From NCBI RefSeq assembly GCF_009870125.1, contig NC_046679.1, positions 14,198,001 to 14,262,000 of the forward strand: a stretch of DNA of 64,000 bases. The letters are read 5' to 3'. Origin of the DNA: Drosophila pseudoobscura. Its lineage: Eukaryota > Arthropoda > Insecta > Diptera > Drosophilidae. The translations under genes and the position numbers were made by a program. The notes below the pieces were generated by a model. The model saw nothing but the letters and a program-made list of their open reading frames with translations. It was not told where the DNA came from and made no database searches. Below, one piece after another: positions 23,803 to 34,015 of this stretch. The stretch's first letter is position 1, and each line of letters begins with the position of its first letter.

Positions 23803-24130
23803 ATATGCGGCCTTGGCAGACAGATGCTGGTTTGGTGCACCGCTTGCCAGCAAAGCAACCACTCCCCCTTTAACATAGTTCTTATCTGCATTACGAATAG
23901 GAATGATAACAACACAATAGATGAGAAAACTCTAATTCTAAACGACCACAAGATTTCTATGATTTGAAAAATACCTCATTTACACGGGACATGAAATAAC
24001 TCATAATTTACAGAACTGTTTGCCACATCCGCAAGATTCTAATGTCTGCACGCACTGCTTGCTATCGATAATAATGTGCATGTCCACTGCTCACTCGACA
24101 AGTTGTGAGTTGGACCTAACCTGGGCAAGG

Positions 24131-24212
24131 GACGAGGTGGCCGAGTGGTTAAGGCGTTGGACTGCTAATCCAATGTGCTCTGCACGCGTGGGTTCGAATC
24201 CCATCCTCGTCG
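24131..24212 (+). tRNA. tRNA:Ser-GCT: tRNA-Ser (anticodon GCT), copy 2
   Basis: Identical to copy 1 apart from one base in the D arm (GAGTGG instead of GAGAGG). Anticodon, variable arm and acceptor stem are intact, and TTTTT follows shortly after the gene. The flanks share no similarity with the other copies. Confidence 0.97.
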
Positions 24213-24425
24213 AAGAAACTTTTTGCAGTTATTTTTCTGTTTTATTAAATATTATTTACATATTACAAAAGTTTTCAGGTATGGATTCATTGCTGTAAGC
24301 TGGAAATTAGATGGATTGGATTTTGGCTTTTCATAATTCAATAATTACCACTCATGGTAATTTTATGACTCGATTACGTATATTCGTTCTTTCAAAAAAT
24401 GATCCAAAAAAGGTATATCCTATAT

Positions 24426-24507
24426 GACGAGGTGGCCGAGAGGTTAAGGCGTTGGACTGCTAATCCAATGTGCTCTGCACGCGTGGGTTCGAATCCCATC
24501 CTCGTCG
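24426..24507 (+). tRNA. tRNA:Ser-GCT: tRNA-Ser (anticodon GCT), copy 3
   Basis: An 82-base copy with the GAGAGG D-arm version, intact cloverleaf and a strong T8 terminator. It lies 213 bp after copy 2 in the same orientation. Confidence 0.97.
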
Positions 24508-24713
24508 GGAGAGTCCTTTTTTTTAATCGACATTGCTAATAGTGCAAAAAGTATCCCTGATTTAATTAATAGGATAAGGAAAATGTGCTTTAAATCAGTT
24601 ATTTGATCTCCCAACAAGATAATACAAGTCCTATGGCACTTTTTTAATAGGTTCCTGTGTCTAAAAAAGAATAACATTTATAGGAAACAAACCTACGTGC
24701 AAAAATTGCAACT

Positions 24714-24795
24714 CGACGAGGATGGGATTCGAACCCACGCGTGCAGAGCACATTGGATTAGCAGTCCAACGCCTTAACCTCTCGGCCACCTCGTC
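24714..24795 (-). tRNA. tRNA:Ser-GCT: tRNA-Ser (anticodon GCT), copy 4
   Basis: An 82-base minus-strand copy with the GAGAGG D-arm version. It is tail to tail with copy 3, and a TTTTT terminator lies on the minus strand. Together the four copies form a -,+,+,- cluster within 1.1 kb. Confidence 0.97.
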
Positions 24796-27520
24796 TCTTG
24801 TGAGAAGCTCTGCTCAAGACCCAATTTCCAATAATACATTATTTAGTTCTTATCAAAGAACCTATATAGAGAAACTTATTAGCAACTATTGAAGTGTTTA
24901 CAGATAATACACTTCCAAAAGGGGTAACAATATACCATTACATACAATAATACGCAACTCCGGAAGTGTTTCCTCTAGATATTTATTTACCAATTCTTTA
25001 ATTGTTTGTTTAAGAACTGTGTCAATGAAAAGGGGAAAAATATTTGCAAATAATGCGAATAAGCTTTTGGCAAAGTGTTTGTCTGTTTGCGGCTAAAGAA
25101 AGTAGCCAAGTAGTGGCTCGTGTGGGGGGACCACAGCTTAAGTGAAGCTTAAGATCCTAAGATGTTCTATATGTAAATTTTGAATGGGGTAGAAATGTAG
25201 GGGTATCATAATTCGAAGAGTAATGTTACAAAGATACGGTAGATTCCATCTTAATCTTAGATCCATCCCACTGTCCGACTTAGATCATCATTTTAATTGG
25301 GAAACTGGAGGAAAAAAGCTAGACAAACATGGACCGTCGGTCGGTCAATAATCTTGAATAACTTGAATCCAAAGCCTATAGGGTATTTTCCTGTCCAAGC
25401 CACCTTTGAGCGCTCCTCGCACTCCATCAGTTATGTTATTCGTAGAGTAATTTGTTTGCTCAGCCATTCTCTGGAGGGCGATGTTCGAAGGGGTTTTCAA
25501 TAATTCTCGGATTCTGTGCTGGCGATCGTGCCGCCTCTGACCCAGTTCTCTGTTGATCTTCTGTCGTGGATTTCTTTTTATTTTTCTCTCTCCCTTTTTT
25601 TTCTCTTTTCTGTACAAAGTTTGGTGTAAAAAACAAAAGTGGTTTACTTTAGATGAGCCATGCTCGAGCAAGTGTGTCGGGGGCCAAGTGGCGGTGCTGC
25701 TGGTGCTGGTGCTGGTTCTGGTGCTGCTGATGATGGTGCTTCTGATGATTTAATATGAGAGCTTCTGCATTTTAAATATTCGCTGCTATAGGAAACAGAT
25801 CTGATGGTCTTAGACCATTCTTGTGTCCCAGCTGTCAGTCGGTGTTAATGAACCCTTGTCGCCCAGATAGCTTTCAGTTGTTTACGTTCCGAATGCCTAT
25901 ACGGATGCCGAGATGCCGCGATGCCAAACACCAGCATTGTCACCTAACGTGTGTCGTCTTCGGGTTCGTTAGGAAAGTGGCCCAGGTTTTGATGATCCAA
26001 AGGCACGCGCGTTTTATATTTAGCCCCACACCAAGACAGAGGCTGGCTCCAGTCCGGGGCTAGTCACGTGCACAAGGACATTCCAAGGCTAATTACGTTG
26101 GCTTGTTGGCTTCTTGGCCAGGCCTGGTCCGAACAGAACCGAACCGACTTGGGCTTGGGCTTGGTTTTGTTTGGCTTTAATACCTCTGCATACGAGTCTA
26201 CGAAAACTCGTACGTACAGACGACGTACAGGCAACATACATACATATATGTACGTACAACACGAACCGTTCATTATTGTCGTCGCTGCTGTTCGTTGCTT
26301 GTACGGCTGCTCGTACTTGCTGCAATCTGCGGCATGTATCTGTATCTTTTGCATCTGCGTGGTTGGCTCTGTCTAGTACTGAAGTGGCATCAGTGGCTGC
26401 AGTGACTGCAGTGGCAGCCGCCGCTTAATTAGCTGCGTAATTTATTATTGCTCTAATCTCAACGCCAGCGCCGGCGCCAATGCCGCTGGCTTTGACAAAT
26501 AAACAAATTATTCATATTAGAATATGTATTAATAATGCCTGCCAGCAGCAGCAGCAGCGGCGGCGGTGGCAGTGGCACTGGCAGTGGCGGCAGCGGCTCC
26601 AAGATGGTTTATCTGCTCATCTGGAATATCAACGTAATTATGCATCTCTGGCAGAAAGAGAAGAGAAGAGTGATGTGATGTGATGGGAGGTGATGTGATG
26701 TGATGCGGCATCCTCTGCTGAGGGAGCTGGTACTGGGTGCTGGTTGCAACTATTCTATGACTGGCATTACTTAATCGTTGTGCGGACAATAAAGATGCAC
26801 ACTATAGTAAATATGCATGTTCCTGCAATCGCACAATTATGCCCAATTATGCCACTGGGAAGAGATCTTTAGCAGGAGCAGGTGCTTGAGCGGAATGCCA
26901 GGCGGATATCATTGGCTAATGAGCCGCGCTCCATCTCCATCCCCATCTCCAGGCCCACCTCCATCTCCAACTCCAACTCTGGATTGTTCCTACTGCTCTG
27001 TCATAAAAATTAAAATGCATAATCGCGGGCGTTCCGCAGAGGGCGCTTGTTATGGCCCAGACCTTACTTAGATGATCGTACACATGTTGCTTCCATGGTA
27101 ATTAACATTGCTCGCGATTACTTTTTCAGCTTTTTTTTGCCCTTTGCAACAATTGCATGTGCATGCTGAAAATGTGATATTGCCACTTGCCGCTGGCTTG
27201 GCTTCTTTTGGCTTGGGTAGGCTGGACGGGATGACGGGGCAACCGGGTCCCGGGCCATTCACATTTGAAGCTAATTAAGCTGGCGTTTAAGCCGCTAGCA
27301 ATTAGCCGATTTATCACTTGCCACAGACCCACCAAATCATAAGGAAAAAGGCGTTGGGAACAGCTTTGCAAATGCAAACAAAACCGTCTCCGGTTTGAGC
27401 CACAAATGCTTCAGTGGCGCATCAGCCAGCTCCCTCAGCAGCGGCGGCTTTGACTACTGCGCAGCCGCAGCCGCTATGCGACGCAGACAGCGACTGAGAA
27501 CGAGCAGAATGGGCCTGATC
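24796..27520. other. Intergenic region upstream of the secreted-protein gene
   Basis: No gene is seen. Features are (GTGATGT)n-like repeats near 26669-26704, CAG/GGC trinucleotide-rich sequence near 26538-26600, CCATCTCCA repeats near 26930-26975 and a GTACGT-rich stretch near 26210-26260. It probably contains cis-regulatory DNA for the gene starting near 27.56 kb. Confidence 0.4.
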
Positions 27521-27524
27521 CCCA

Positions 27525-27561
27525 TATAAAGCGCGAATTCTGGCCGCGATCAAACTCATTT
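27525..27561 (+). promoter_or_regulatory. TATA/Inr core promoter
   Basis: TATAAA at 27525-27530 is followed 33 bases later by an Inr-like TCATTT (27556-27561, start A at 27558). A second Inr-like TCAGTT lies at 27562. The predicted 5' exon runs to 27676, where a GTGAGA donor begins. This fits a regulated, tissue-specific gene and is assigned to the secreted protein at 28406. Confidence 0.7.
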
Positions 27562-27676
27562 TCAGTTGAACGGGCCTGCTGTGCAGTTTGGACCAAAGTT
27601 TCGTTGACCACCATCGCACAGGACTGGACGTCTGATCTTGATCCTGTTAACCAACCGAAGATCTCCGTACTAATTG

Positions 27677-28393
27677 GTGAGAACTGAGTAAATGTGAAGA
27701 AAGTTGCAAGTGTCAAGAGTGATTCAAAAAGAGGGCCAGAAGGGGCAAACTCCAAAGAGAACAAAAAAAACCTAAGAAACAAACGTTTGCAAATTACGAT
27801 CAACTAATAAATCCTCCAAATCTCGGAGACTATAGCTTCTACCACAACGCCAAAGGAGCTTTGAATTAACTGATGGAAGGAAACAGTTCCGATTTGAGAT
27901 ATAATTCTTACCCACTGTCTGTCATTTGTATTAGCATCAGAGCTTTGAGGGTTCCATATTAGGAATAGATTAATTATAAATTTATCGTATATAGTTTTGA
28001 TATTTTCCTATGCACAGTCTTAGACCTCATAAAGATCGGATAAATTTTGCAACCAGAAACTTTGCTTGTGCTCAAGTTTGTGATATCTTTTATATGCTTA
28101 GACCATATGTATCTCCTCCTTTGGGGTGTGAAGCTCTCCCATTTCCATTAGCGCCACAGCGAGTCTGAACAAGCTCTCAAGCTAATCTAATGTTCTGGCC
28201 ATATTTCGCCGTTGCTTGCACTTGTCGAGGAGGGGAAAAATGAAAATCCACTGGCGCTCGTTGCGCAATTGGAGTGTGAGAAAATAAAATGCCCCGAGGC
28301 ATGCAAATTGGATCGAAATGAGATCGGGTGGTCTGTGGGTCAGCGGAAGATCAGCGGTTCACTCAACCACCAATCCCCATGATCGTTTTACAG
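27677..28393 (+). other. 5' untranslated-region intron
   Basis: The donor (TTG|GTGAGA at 27677) and acceptor (CGTTTTACAG ending at 28393) bound a 717-bp intron just before the start codon of the secreted-protein gene. No exon is seen inside. Confidence 0.65.
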
Positions 28394-28405
28394 CTACCAC
28401 CAGCA

Positions 28406-29425
28406 ATGGGCAACCACATTTGGGGCATACTCCTGAGCCTGCTGCTGCTGGAACAGATGATGCCGCTGTCCGCGGCTGCCAATCTCGCCCAGCTGGTGAA
28501 GAAGCAGAGCCAACAGAAGCAGGGGCAGGTGGCGCAGCCAGCACAGCTGCAACTGCAGCAGCAGCAGCTGCCACAGCAGCAGGTCCACTCACAGCAGTAT
28601 GTCCAGGACGCGCTGGCCGAGTCGCAGGAGCTGAAGAGCGACGAGGAGGAGGACCACGATCCGTACCAGATGCTGCAGGAGGGCAAACAGGAGTCCCGGC
28701 TGCCGGCCTCCTCCAACTACCCCTGGAGCGCCTATGCCGGAGCACAGGGAATGGCGAATCCCTATGAGAGCGTGCCCAAGATGATGCCCTTCATTGGCTA
28801 CGCCCAGCCCGTGCTCATCCCATTCCCGCTCTACATAGCCCCCGACATGTTCTATCCCGCCTTCCCTGGGGCCACCAACGACCTCGAGGATGTGGTTATG
28901 TCGCGTGCCGCTGGCGGACGTCGTCCGGCTGCACCTCATTCACCGTCCCCGGCCCGAAACTCGCCCATCTACTACGTCCGCCTGCCGCCCACGCCGTACA
29001 TGTTCGTCCCGAACATGCCACCGAGCCCCTTTGGCAGCGGCTTCTCCCCGCTGCTCACCTACCAGCCGATGCCCTCGTTCTCCACCTTCGGATCCGTGTT
29101 CAATCTGCCCGTCAATTTCCTGGCCAACGGCAAGCCCAGCGGGATCTACCAGGTGAATGGATCGCCCAGCGACCTGAGCCAGTTGTCACCCGGCTACGGC
29201 GTGCGGCCGCCCACGCCCAGCAATCCCTTCCGGCCCATGTCCTCGCCGACCGCCGGCTACGGTCCCTCCCAGCAGGGATTCGGACTCGCCTCCCTGCCAG
29301 TCCCGCAGCACGACTCCAAGCTGACCTCGCTGAAGCGTCCGTTCGTGTTCAACGGCCGTCCCGAGGACATCTACATCCTGCCCAACAACCTAAGTCCGCT
29401 CTACAACGATCAGAGCTACTACTGA
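28406..29425 (+). CDS. Secreted Pro/Gln-rich protein
   Basis: This encodes 339 residues from MGNHIWGILLSLLLLEQMMPLSAAA, a strong signal peptide. I chose this ATG over upstream in-frame codons because a splice acceptor ends 12 bases before it and only it gives a proper signal sequence. A Gln-rich stretch follows, then a Pro/Tyr/Phe-rich body: IYYVRLPPTPYMFVPNMPPS, many YGP/PSP turns, and a C-terminus PFVFNGRPEDIYILPNNL...YNDQSYY. No cysteine framework or enzyme domain is visible. It shares the IYY-x-PP and FNGRP blocks and the intron placement with the secreted protein at 16.5 kb, so the two are likely distant paralogs. A structural role in cuticle, eggshell or lumenal matrix is a guess. Confidence 0.82.
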   Translation: MGNHIWGILLSLLLLEQMMPLSAAANLAQLVKKQSQQKQGQVAQPAQLQLQQQQLPQQQVHSQQYVQDALAESQELKSDEEEDHDPYQMLQEGKQESRLPASSNYPWSAYAGAQGMANPYESVPKMMPFIGYAQPVLIPFPLYIAPDMFYPAFPGATNDLEDVVMSRAAGGRRPAAPHSPSPARNSPIYYVRLPPTPYMFVPNMPPSPFGSGFSPLLTYQPMPSFSTFGSVFNLPVNFLANGKPSGIYQVNGSPSDLSQLSPGYGVRPPTPSNPFRPMSSPTAGYGPSQQGFGLASLPVPQHDSKLTSLKRPFVFNGRPEDIYILPNNLSPLYNDQSYY

Positions 29426-30018
29426 GTGCAGCGCACAGTCTGCCCCAGGCTGTGGCACCAACAGAAAGTATTACAGAATGCATTTATTAGATCGTAAGAT
29501 GACATCACATTTGCAAGGAAAAATTGAGTCTTAAGAAATGTTTTTTAATAAGAAAATGTAGAATATATACAGATTAAAAGATGGAACGCAGAAGGAACGT
29601 CTATCACATCCATCAACGACCAATACAGTTACAAACAGTATATATTCCGAGAACTTTTTGTCTTTCCGTTTCAGTTCCCGCTATATAAATCCTCCTCCTA
29701 ATATACAAATATATATCCTTGGATACGCTTTCATAATACCCTCCTCAAGGGTATTAAATCCTTAGATCCCTAACGTCTAAACCTAGTATCTTAGTGTAAG
29801 GCCAAGTCCCTTTTAGTCTTGCGCAACTTTTTTATATTTTTTAATTGTATATTTTTGGTCGAAAATATAGTGTGTACAAGTATAACTTATAGTTTAATTA
29901 TCGTGTATGTATACATATACAGTCGAATTACCCTAGCTGCAAGAGCTTCAACCCAGAGATGGATATCTTTTGTGTAGTTTCATAATGATTCGCGGTTTAT
30001 ATGAAAGTCTCGCATAAC
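29426..30018. other. Convergent 3' flanks
   Basis: The AT-rich trailers of the plus-strand secreted gene and the minus-strand PGAM paralog lie here. A short hairpin ATACCCTCCTCAAGGGTAT sits near 29738. No gene is seen. Confidence 0.5.
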
Positions 30019-30913
30019 TTAATCACCGATGGCTGCCACTTGGGCGGTCTTTTTCTTGATATACTCCGGGTCACCGAGGTTGATGGGGCCGCCAACCAGC
30101 TCCCCAGTCTTCATGTTGAACTCGTACACCCGGGGAATGCTGTTGGGAATGTTAACTTTCTGGATGGCCTCTTTGGAGACACCTGTGGGAAATGAAGGAA
30201 TGATGATTGTCAAGATTTGGACACATACCGGAAGTACTCACCTTCAATGTGCTTGACTAGGGCCCGTGTCACCGTTCCATGAACACAGATTAAGACTCTA
30301 GTGCCGTTGAGTACCTCTTGCTTTATCTCCTTCCAGACTGGTTCCACGCGATCCACACACATTCCCAGGGACTCTGTCATCGGGAACTGACCCGCCGGCA
30401 CATCGTCGAAAATGGGATTGTTGCGTATCACGTAGTAGTACCGATTTTCCGTATTAATTTCCGGTGGGACGTCGTCGTAGCCGCGTCGCCAGGCCTGCAC
30501 CTGATCCTCGCCATAGATATTCGCGATCTCGCGCTTCCTGAAGCCCGTCAGATTCCCATAGTGCCGCTCGCACAGACGCCAGTCGGCCTTCGTCGGCACA
30601 TAGGCGCGGTTCATATTGCTCAGTATTAGCTCGGCGGACTTTTTGGAGCGGTCCAACACCGAAGTGTAGACCACATCGAAATCCAGTTTCGACTGGAGGA
30701 GCGCTGGACTGGCCACCATGCAGGCCTCTCGTTCACCTGGCTCGGAGTGAAGATGATGGATCTCCATTAGTATTATAGATCAGATTGGTTTGCTCGAATC
30801 TGAGTTCAATTACCGTTTTCAGTGAGTGGCGCATCGTGCCAGCCGCAGAATTTGTTCTCCAGATTGAACTCGCTCTCACCGTGTCGCAGCAACACCAGAC
30901 GATTCGTCTTCAT
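30019..30913 (-). CDS. CG7059: Phosphoglycerate mutase paralog
   Basis: A dPGM-family protein (2,3-bisphosphoglycerate-dependent; 3-phosphoglycerate to 2-phosphoglycerate in glycolysis). Exons are 30913-30814, 30736-30242 and 30182-30019, giving 252 residues, the normal length. The N-terminus [20 protein letters not shown] carries the catalytic RHGE motif. ERHYGNLTG contains the conserved acid (Glu89 of human PGAM). [17 protein letters not shown] carries the second catalytic His, but the usual HGNS-x-R has become HGTVTR. An acceptor (AATTGCAG) 11 bases before the ATG shows a 5' untranslated exon upstream. The family core is intact, so activity is possible, but the altered motif leaves it open. 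The symbol is from memory. Confidence 0.88.
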
Positions 30914-33870
30914 CTTGAACTGGGAGCTGCAATTAAGATAATATTGAAGTTAACTGCTCGAATAAACCCGATATTGTACGAGTATAGCTGAATAATCTTT
31001 AGAGTTTTGTTTCTACTCGCGAAGTGCTTCTGGTGTTTGGCAGATTTATCGCTAGCTCTGTTTTGCTACTACTGCTAAGTATATCCATTATAAGGCTGTT
31101 TGATAATGGATCCCAACAGATTAGGCGATGAGTGTGGGAACACGGGGAATCCTAATCTACCTCATAACTGGAGATAACGGTAGCTAAGTCGCGCTGGTTA
31201 ATTTGAATGTGTGTGTTCACCTCAGCGCTGTCTATGCGATTGTTTCGCTTCCGATGCCGATGCCGATGCCGGGGCTGAGCTGGTCTGGACTCACACTCAC
31301 GCGGCTCAGAAACCACGACAACAAGACGCGCATTCCTCACATATTTTCGGCTAGTCTACGAACGATAGTATCTGAAAGATACAAACAAGAAGCGAGAGAA
31401 AAACGCGCGCTCCGAGAACATGACGAGACAAAACAGAATATAATTCGCATTATCTGATGTCCAGACAGCAGCACACACACACAAACACACGCTCACACAC
31501 ACACCATTGTATACACCTTTTGCCCTTCCCTCCCTCATGGCTTGTCTCGTTCATCTTCTTTTGTTTTGCTCGGCTCATTCTCCTCTCCAGCACTGTTTTC
31601 CTGCATTCCATATTCGCATTCGAATAGATTGGTTTAATCGTGCTCGCGCCTAATTCTTGGCCCATTAATGGTACTCCAGCAACTGCCTTTGATTCGACCA
31701 TTTCCACAAACTTATTTGAAGCCGAAGCCTTTTTTCTTACGATCACTTTACCGAACTGAACAGATTTTAAACAATTTAAGCAATACCTACATGTTCTTGT
31801 TGATACAAAAGGTACAACGTTTTTGAAAACAATGAACAGAGTGAATATTTCAGTGTGATATAACAAAAAGAGAGCAATAAAAAACAATCGAAATGGATTG
31901 TAGAAATATAAATAGAACAAAAAAGAACAGTCTAGACGCTATAGTAATCTTAACCCTGAGAAGTCAGATCAGATTGTTGGAGTTGAATTATGAATGAAAA
32001 CCAATATCAAAAGCCATGACTGGAATACCATTCATCTCTTCTATCACTGATCCGCCCAACACTTACGCTTGGAACGCATATGTATTTATTCTTTTGTTGC
32101 TCGTGTTGTTGTTTGTTATTGGTTGATTGTTACTTGTTTGACGTAGTTTTTGTTAAGGTTTCGTTAGATACGTTACAGTTTGCTTCGCAAGAACTTGCGG
32201 ATAGCCATGGTTCCGCCGCTCCTGTTCAGCTTTCCTGCTGGCCACAGATTTAGTTCCCAATGGCTGCTGCGGATGCTTCTGCTGCCGGCGCTTTGTACTA
32301 AGCAAAAATTCGTATTGGCAAACAATTTTATCACTGCTTTCGATGGGTTGGACCACGCGTCGCTGTGACGCTTCGGAACTCTCACACACTCTTGCAGTCG
32401 GTCGACAGCTGATGCTCTCTGCTGCAGAGCTGATGCACTGCTTCTGCTTCTGCTCTGCTCTTGTTGTTGGCGCTTTTCGAACAGCTGCGATTGGAAAAAT
32501 CAATAACAACTGCAGTTTTACACTAAAAATAAAGAATATTTAACGAAAGGCTCATGTTGCTGACAAGTAAATGAATGCCTCCGTTATGGAAAGGTCGAAG
32601 TTATCTACATTCATACTAAATTTAGAAAACTTTCATTGAAATGATTTCCCAGTCCTACGTAGATTTTAAAAAAACTAACCCTAAATCTGTTTGATAAGAA
32701 TACCTGGAAGAATTCGAAAGCTCTTTCAACATAAAAGTAGCGAAACATTCAGAAAACTTTCAGGGGGTCCAATAAAGTCTTATTTTTTAGCATATTATAC
32801 GTAAACATCCAACCAATTTATACACACTCAGCATCTTTGGAAGAACATACATACATATGTACATTTATTTATTCTCAAGATTCTCAAGAGATGTAAAGTT
32901 TCATTACCGAAAAATTTGAATAATTTCGTTGATGAAGGTATACACTTATGTAAATATATTAATGAAAAGTGGTACCGCACAACATAGTTTTCGAATATTT
33001 TATAAAACTGTGATAAACCTACCAACTTTCGAAATACACGATTACTCCGCACTGCGAAAGGGTTCTTGCTGCTCAAATTAAGGCTATGAAAAGAGGCTCT
33101 TTCAGTCAGAGCAGCTTTTTATAACAAAAACCCTGGAGATCAATTAGCCTGCCAGCGAAATAATTAAAATGAATGCACCTGAAAGCTGTTGGCAATACCT
33201 TCATGTTCCGAAAGTTATGTCATTCTTTTGCACTATACATATACATACGAACATTCTAGTATGAACATATGTACCGTACCTTTAAATATCCGTATCTTTA
33301 AAACTGCTAAGAGCAGAATTAATCTACCCAGCCCTTCTGCCGCCAAAGTTGATTTTTCAACTTTCAAACTTAAAGCAGAACTCAAGAAGTCATAAAAATC
33401 GGAAACATTCCATGTGCATACTGGAATATTGGAATATTTTAAATAATTTTCTTTATGGTTTCTGGCTAATTGAAAATGTCCAATATCCAGATAATATATG
33501 AATTATGCAAGCCAAGTATTATTTGGTATTTCCATGTCACATAATCTCCAGAACTACTTTTTACCTTTCGCTTTCTTTAAAAATCTTTATAAACGAAATT
33601 TGCATTCCCATTGATATCTGTACAGTATAATATATTGTATCTTTCTACTTTCATAATCGAACAAGCATAAATTTTGATTATAATATTGATTCCATCTTCT
33701 GTATTCCCAACTAGCTCTCTCATTATTTCGGTTGAACAAAGTGCTTAGGTTACGGCACTGACTACCAGAGGTATTTGCCAGTCGAGCCCAGATAACCATC
33801 TCCTCGAGAGCTGCTACTGCTGCTCCGTCGAGCGTTTGACAATGCTGCTCTCAGGGGAGGCCCTTTTGGC
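30914..33870. other. Long stretch without assigned coding exon
   Basis: This probably holds the 5' untranslated exon(s) of the PGAM paralog and intergenic DNA. Longer minus-strand open frames occur at 31450-31920 and 32153-32509, but they lack recognisable domains and I did not call them genes. There is a CCGATG repeat near 31250-31275 and a (CA)n tract near 31470-31503. The part from 32.6 to 33.7 kb is AT-rich and featureless. Confidence 0.4.
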
Positions 33871-33876
33871 CGCCAA

Positions 33877-33913
33877 TATAAAGGTTTTGGCCAACTCTGG
33901 CCACGGCTCAGTC
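33877..33913 (+). promoter_or_regulatory. TATA/Inr core promoter of the carbonic anhydrase gene
   Basis: TATAAA at 33877-33882 and the consensus Inr TCAGTC at 33908-33913 are spaced so that the predicted start (A at 33910) is 33 bases from the TATA. The first ATG downstream, at 34016, opens a signal peptide that splices in frame to the carbonic anhydrase exons. Confidence 0.78.
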
Positions 33914-34015
33914 TGCAGAGAAACGTGCGTGGATCTCTTTGGTGTGGTACGGATCGTGTCTTTCATCTTGTATCTTTCGGTTGTGTAGTGTGTGCCTTTT
34001 GTGGGTGGGTGGAAA

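Noticed and set aside
23668-24677. Short frames across the tRNA cluster
   Set aside because: They only translate tRNA genes and have no independent support.
32153-32509. 118-codon minus-strand frame
   Set aside because: Composition is low-complexity-like (Gln, Lys, Ser), with no domain and no splice partner; it may be part of a 5' leader.
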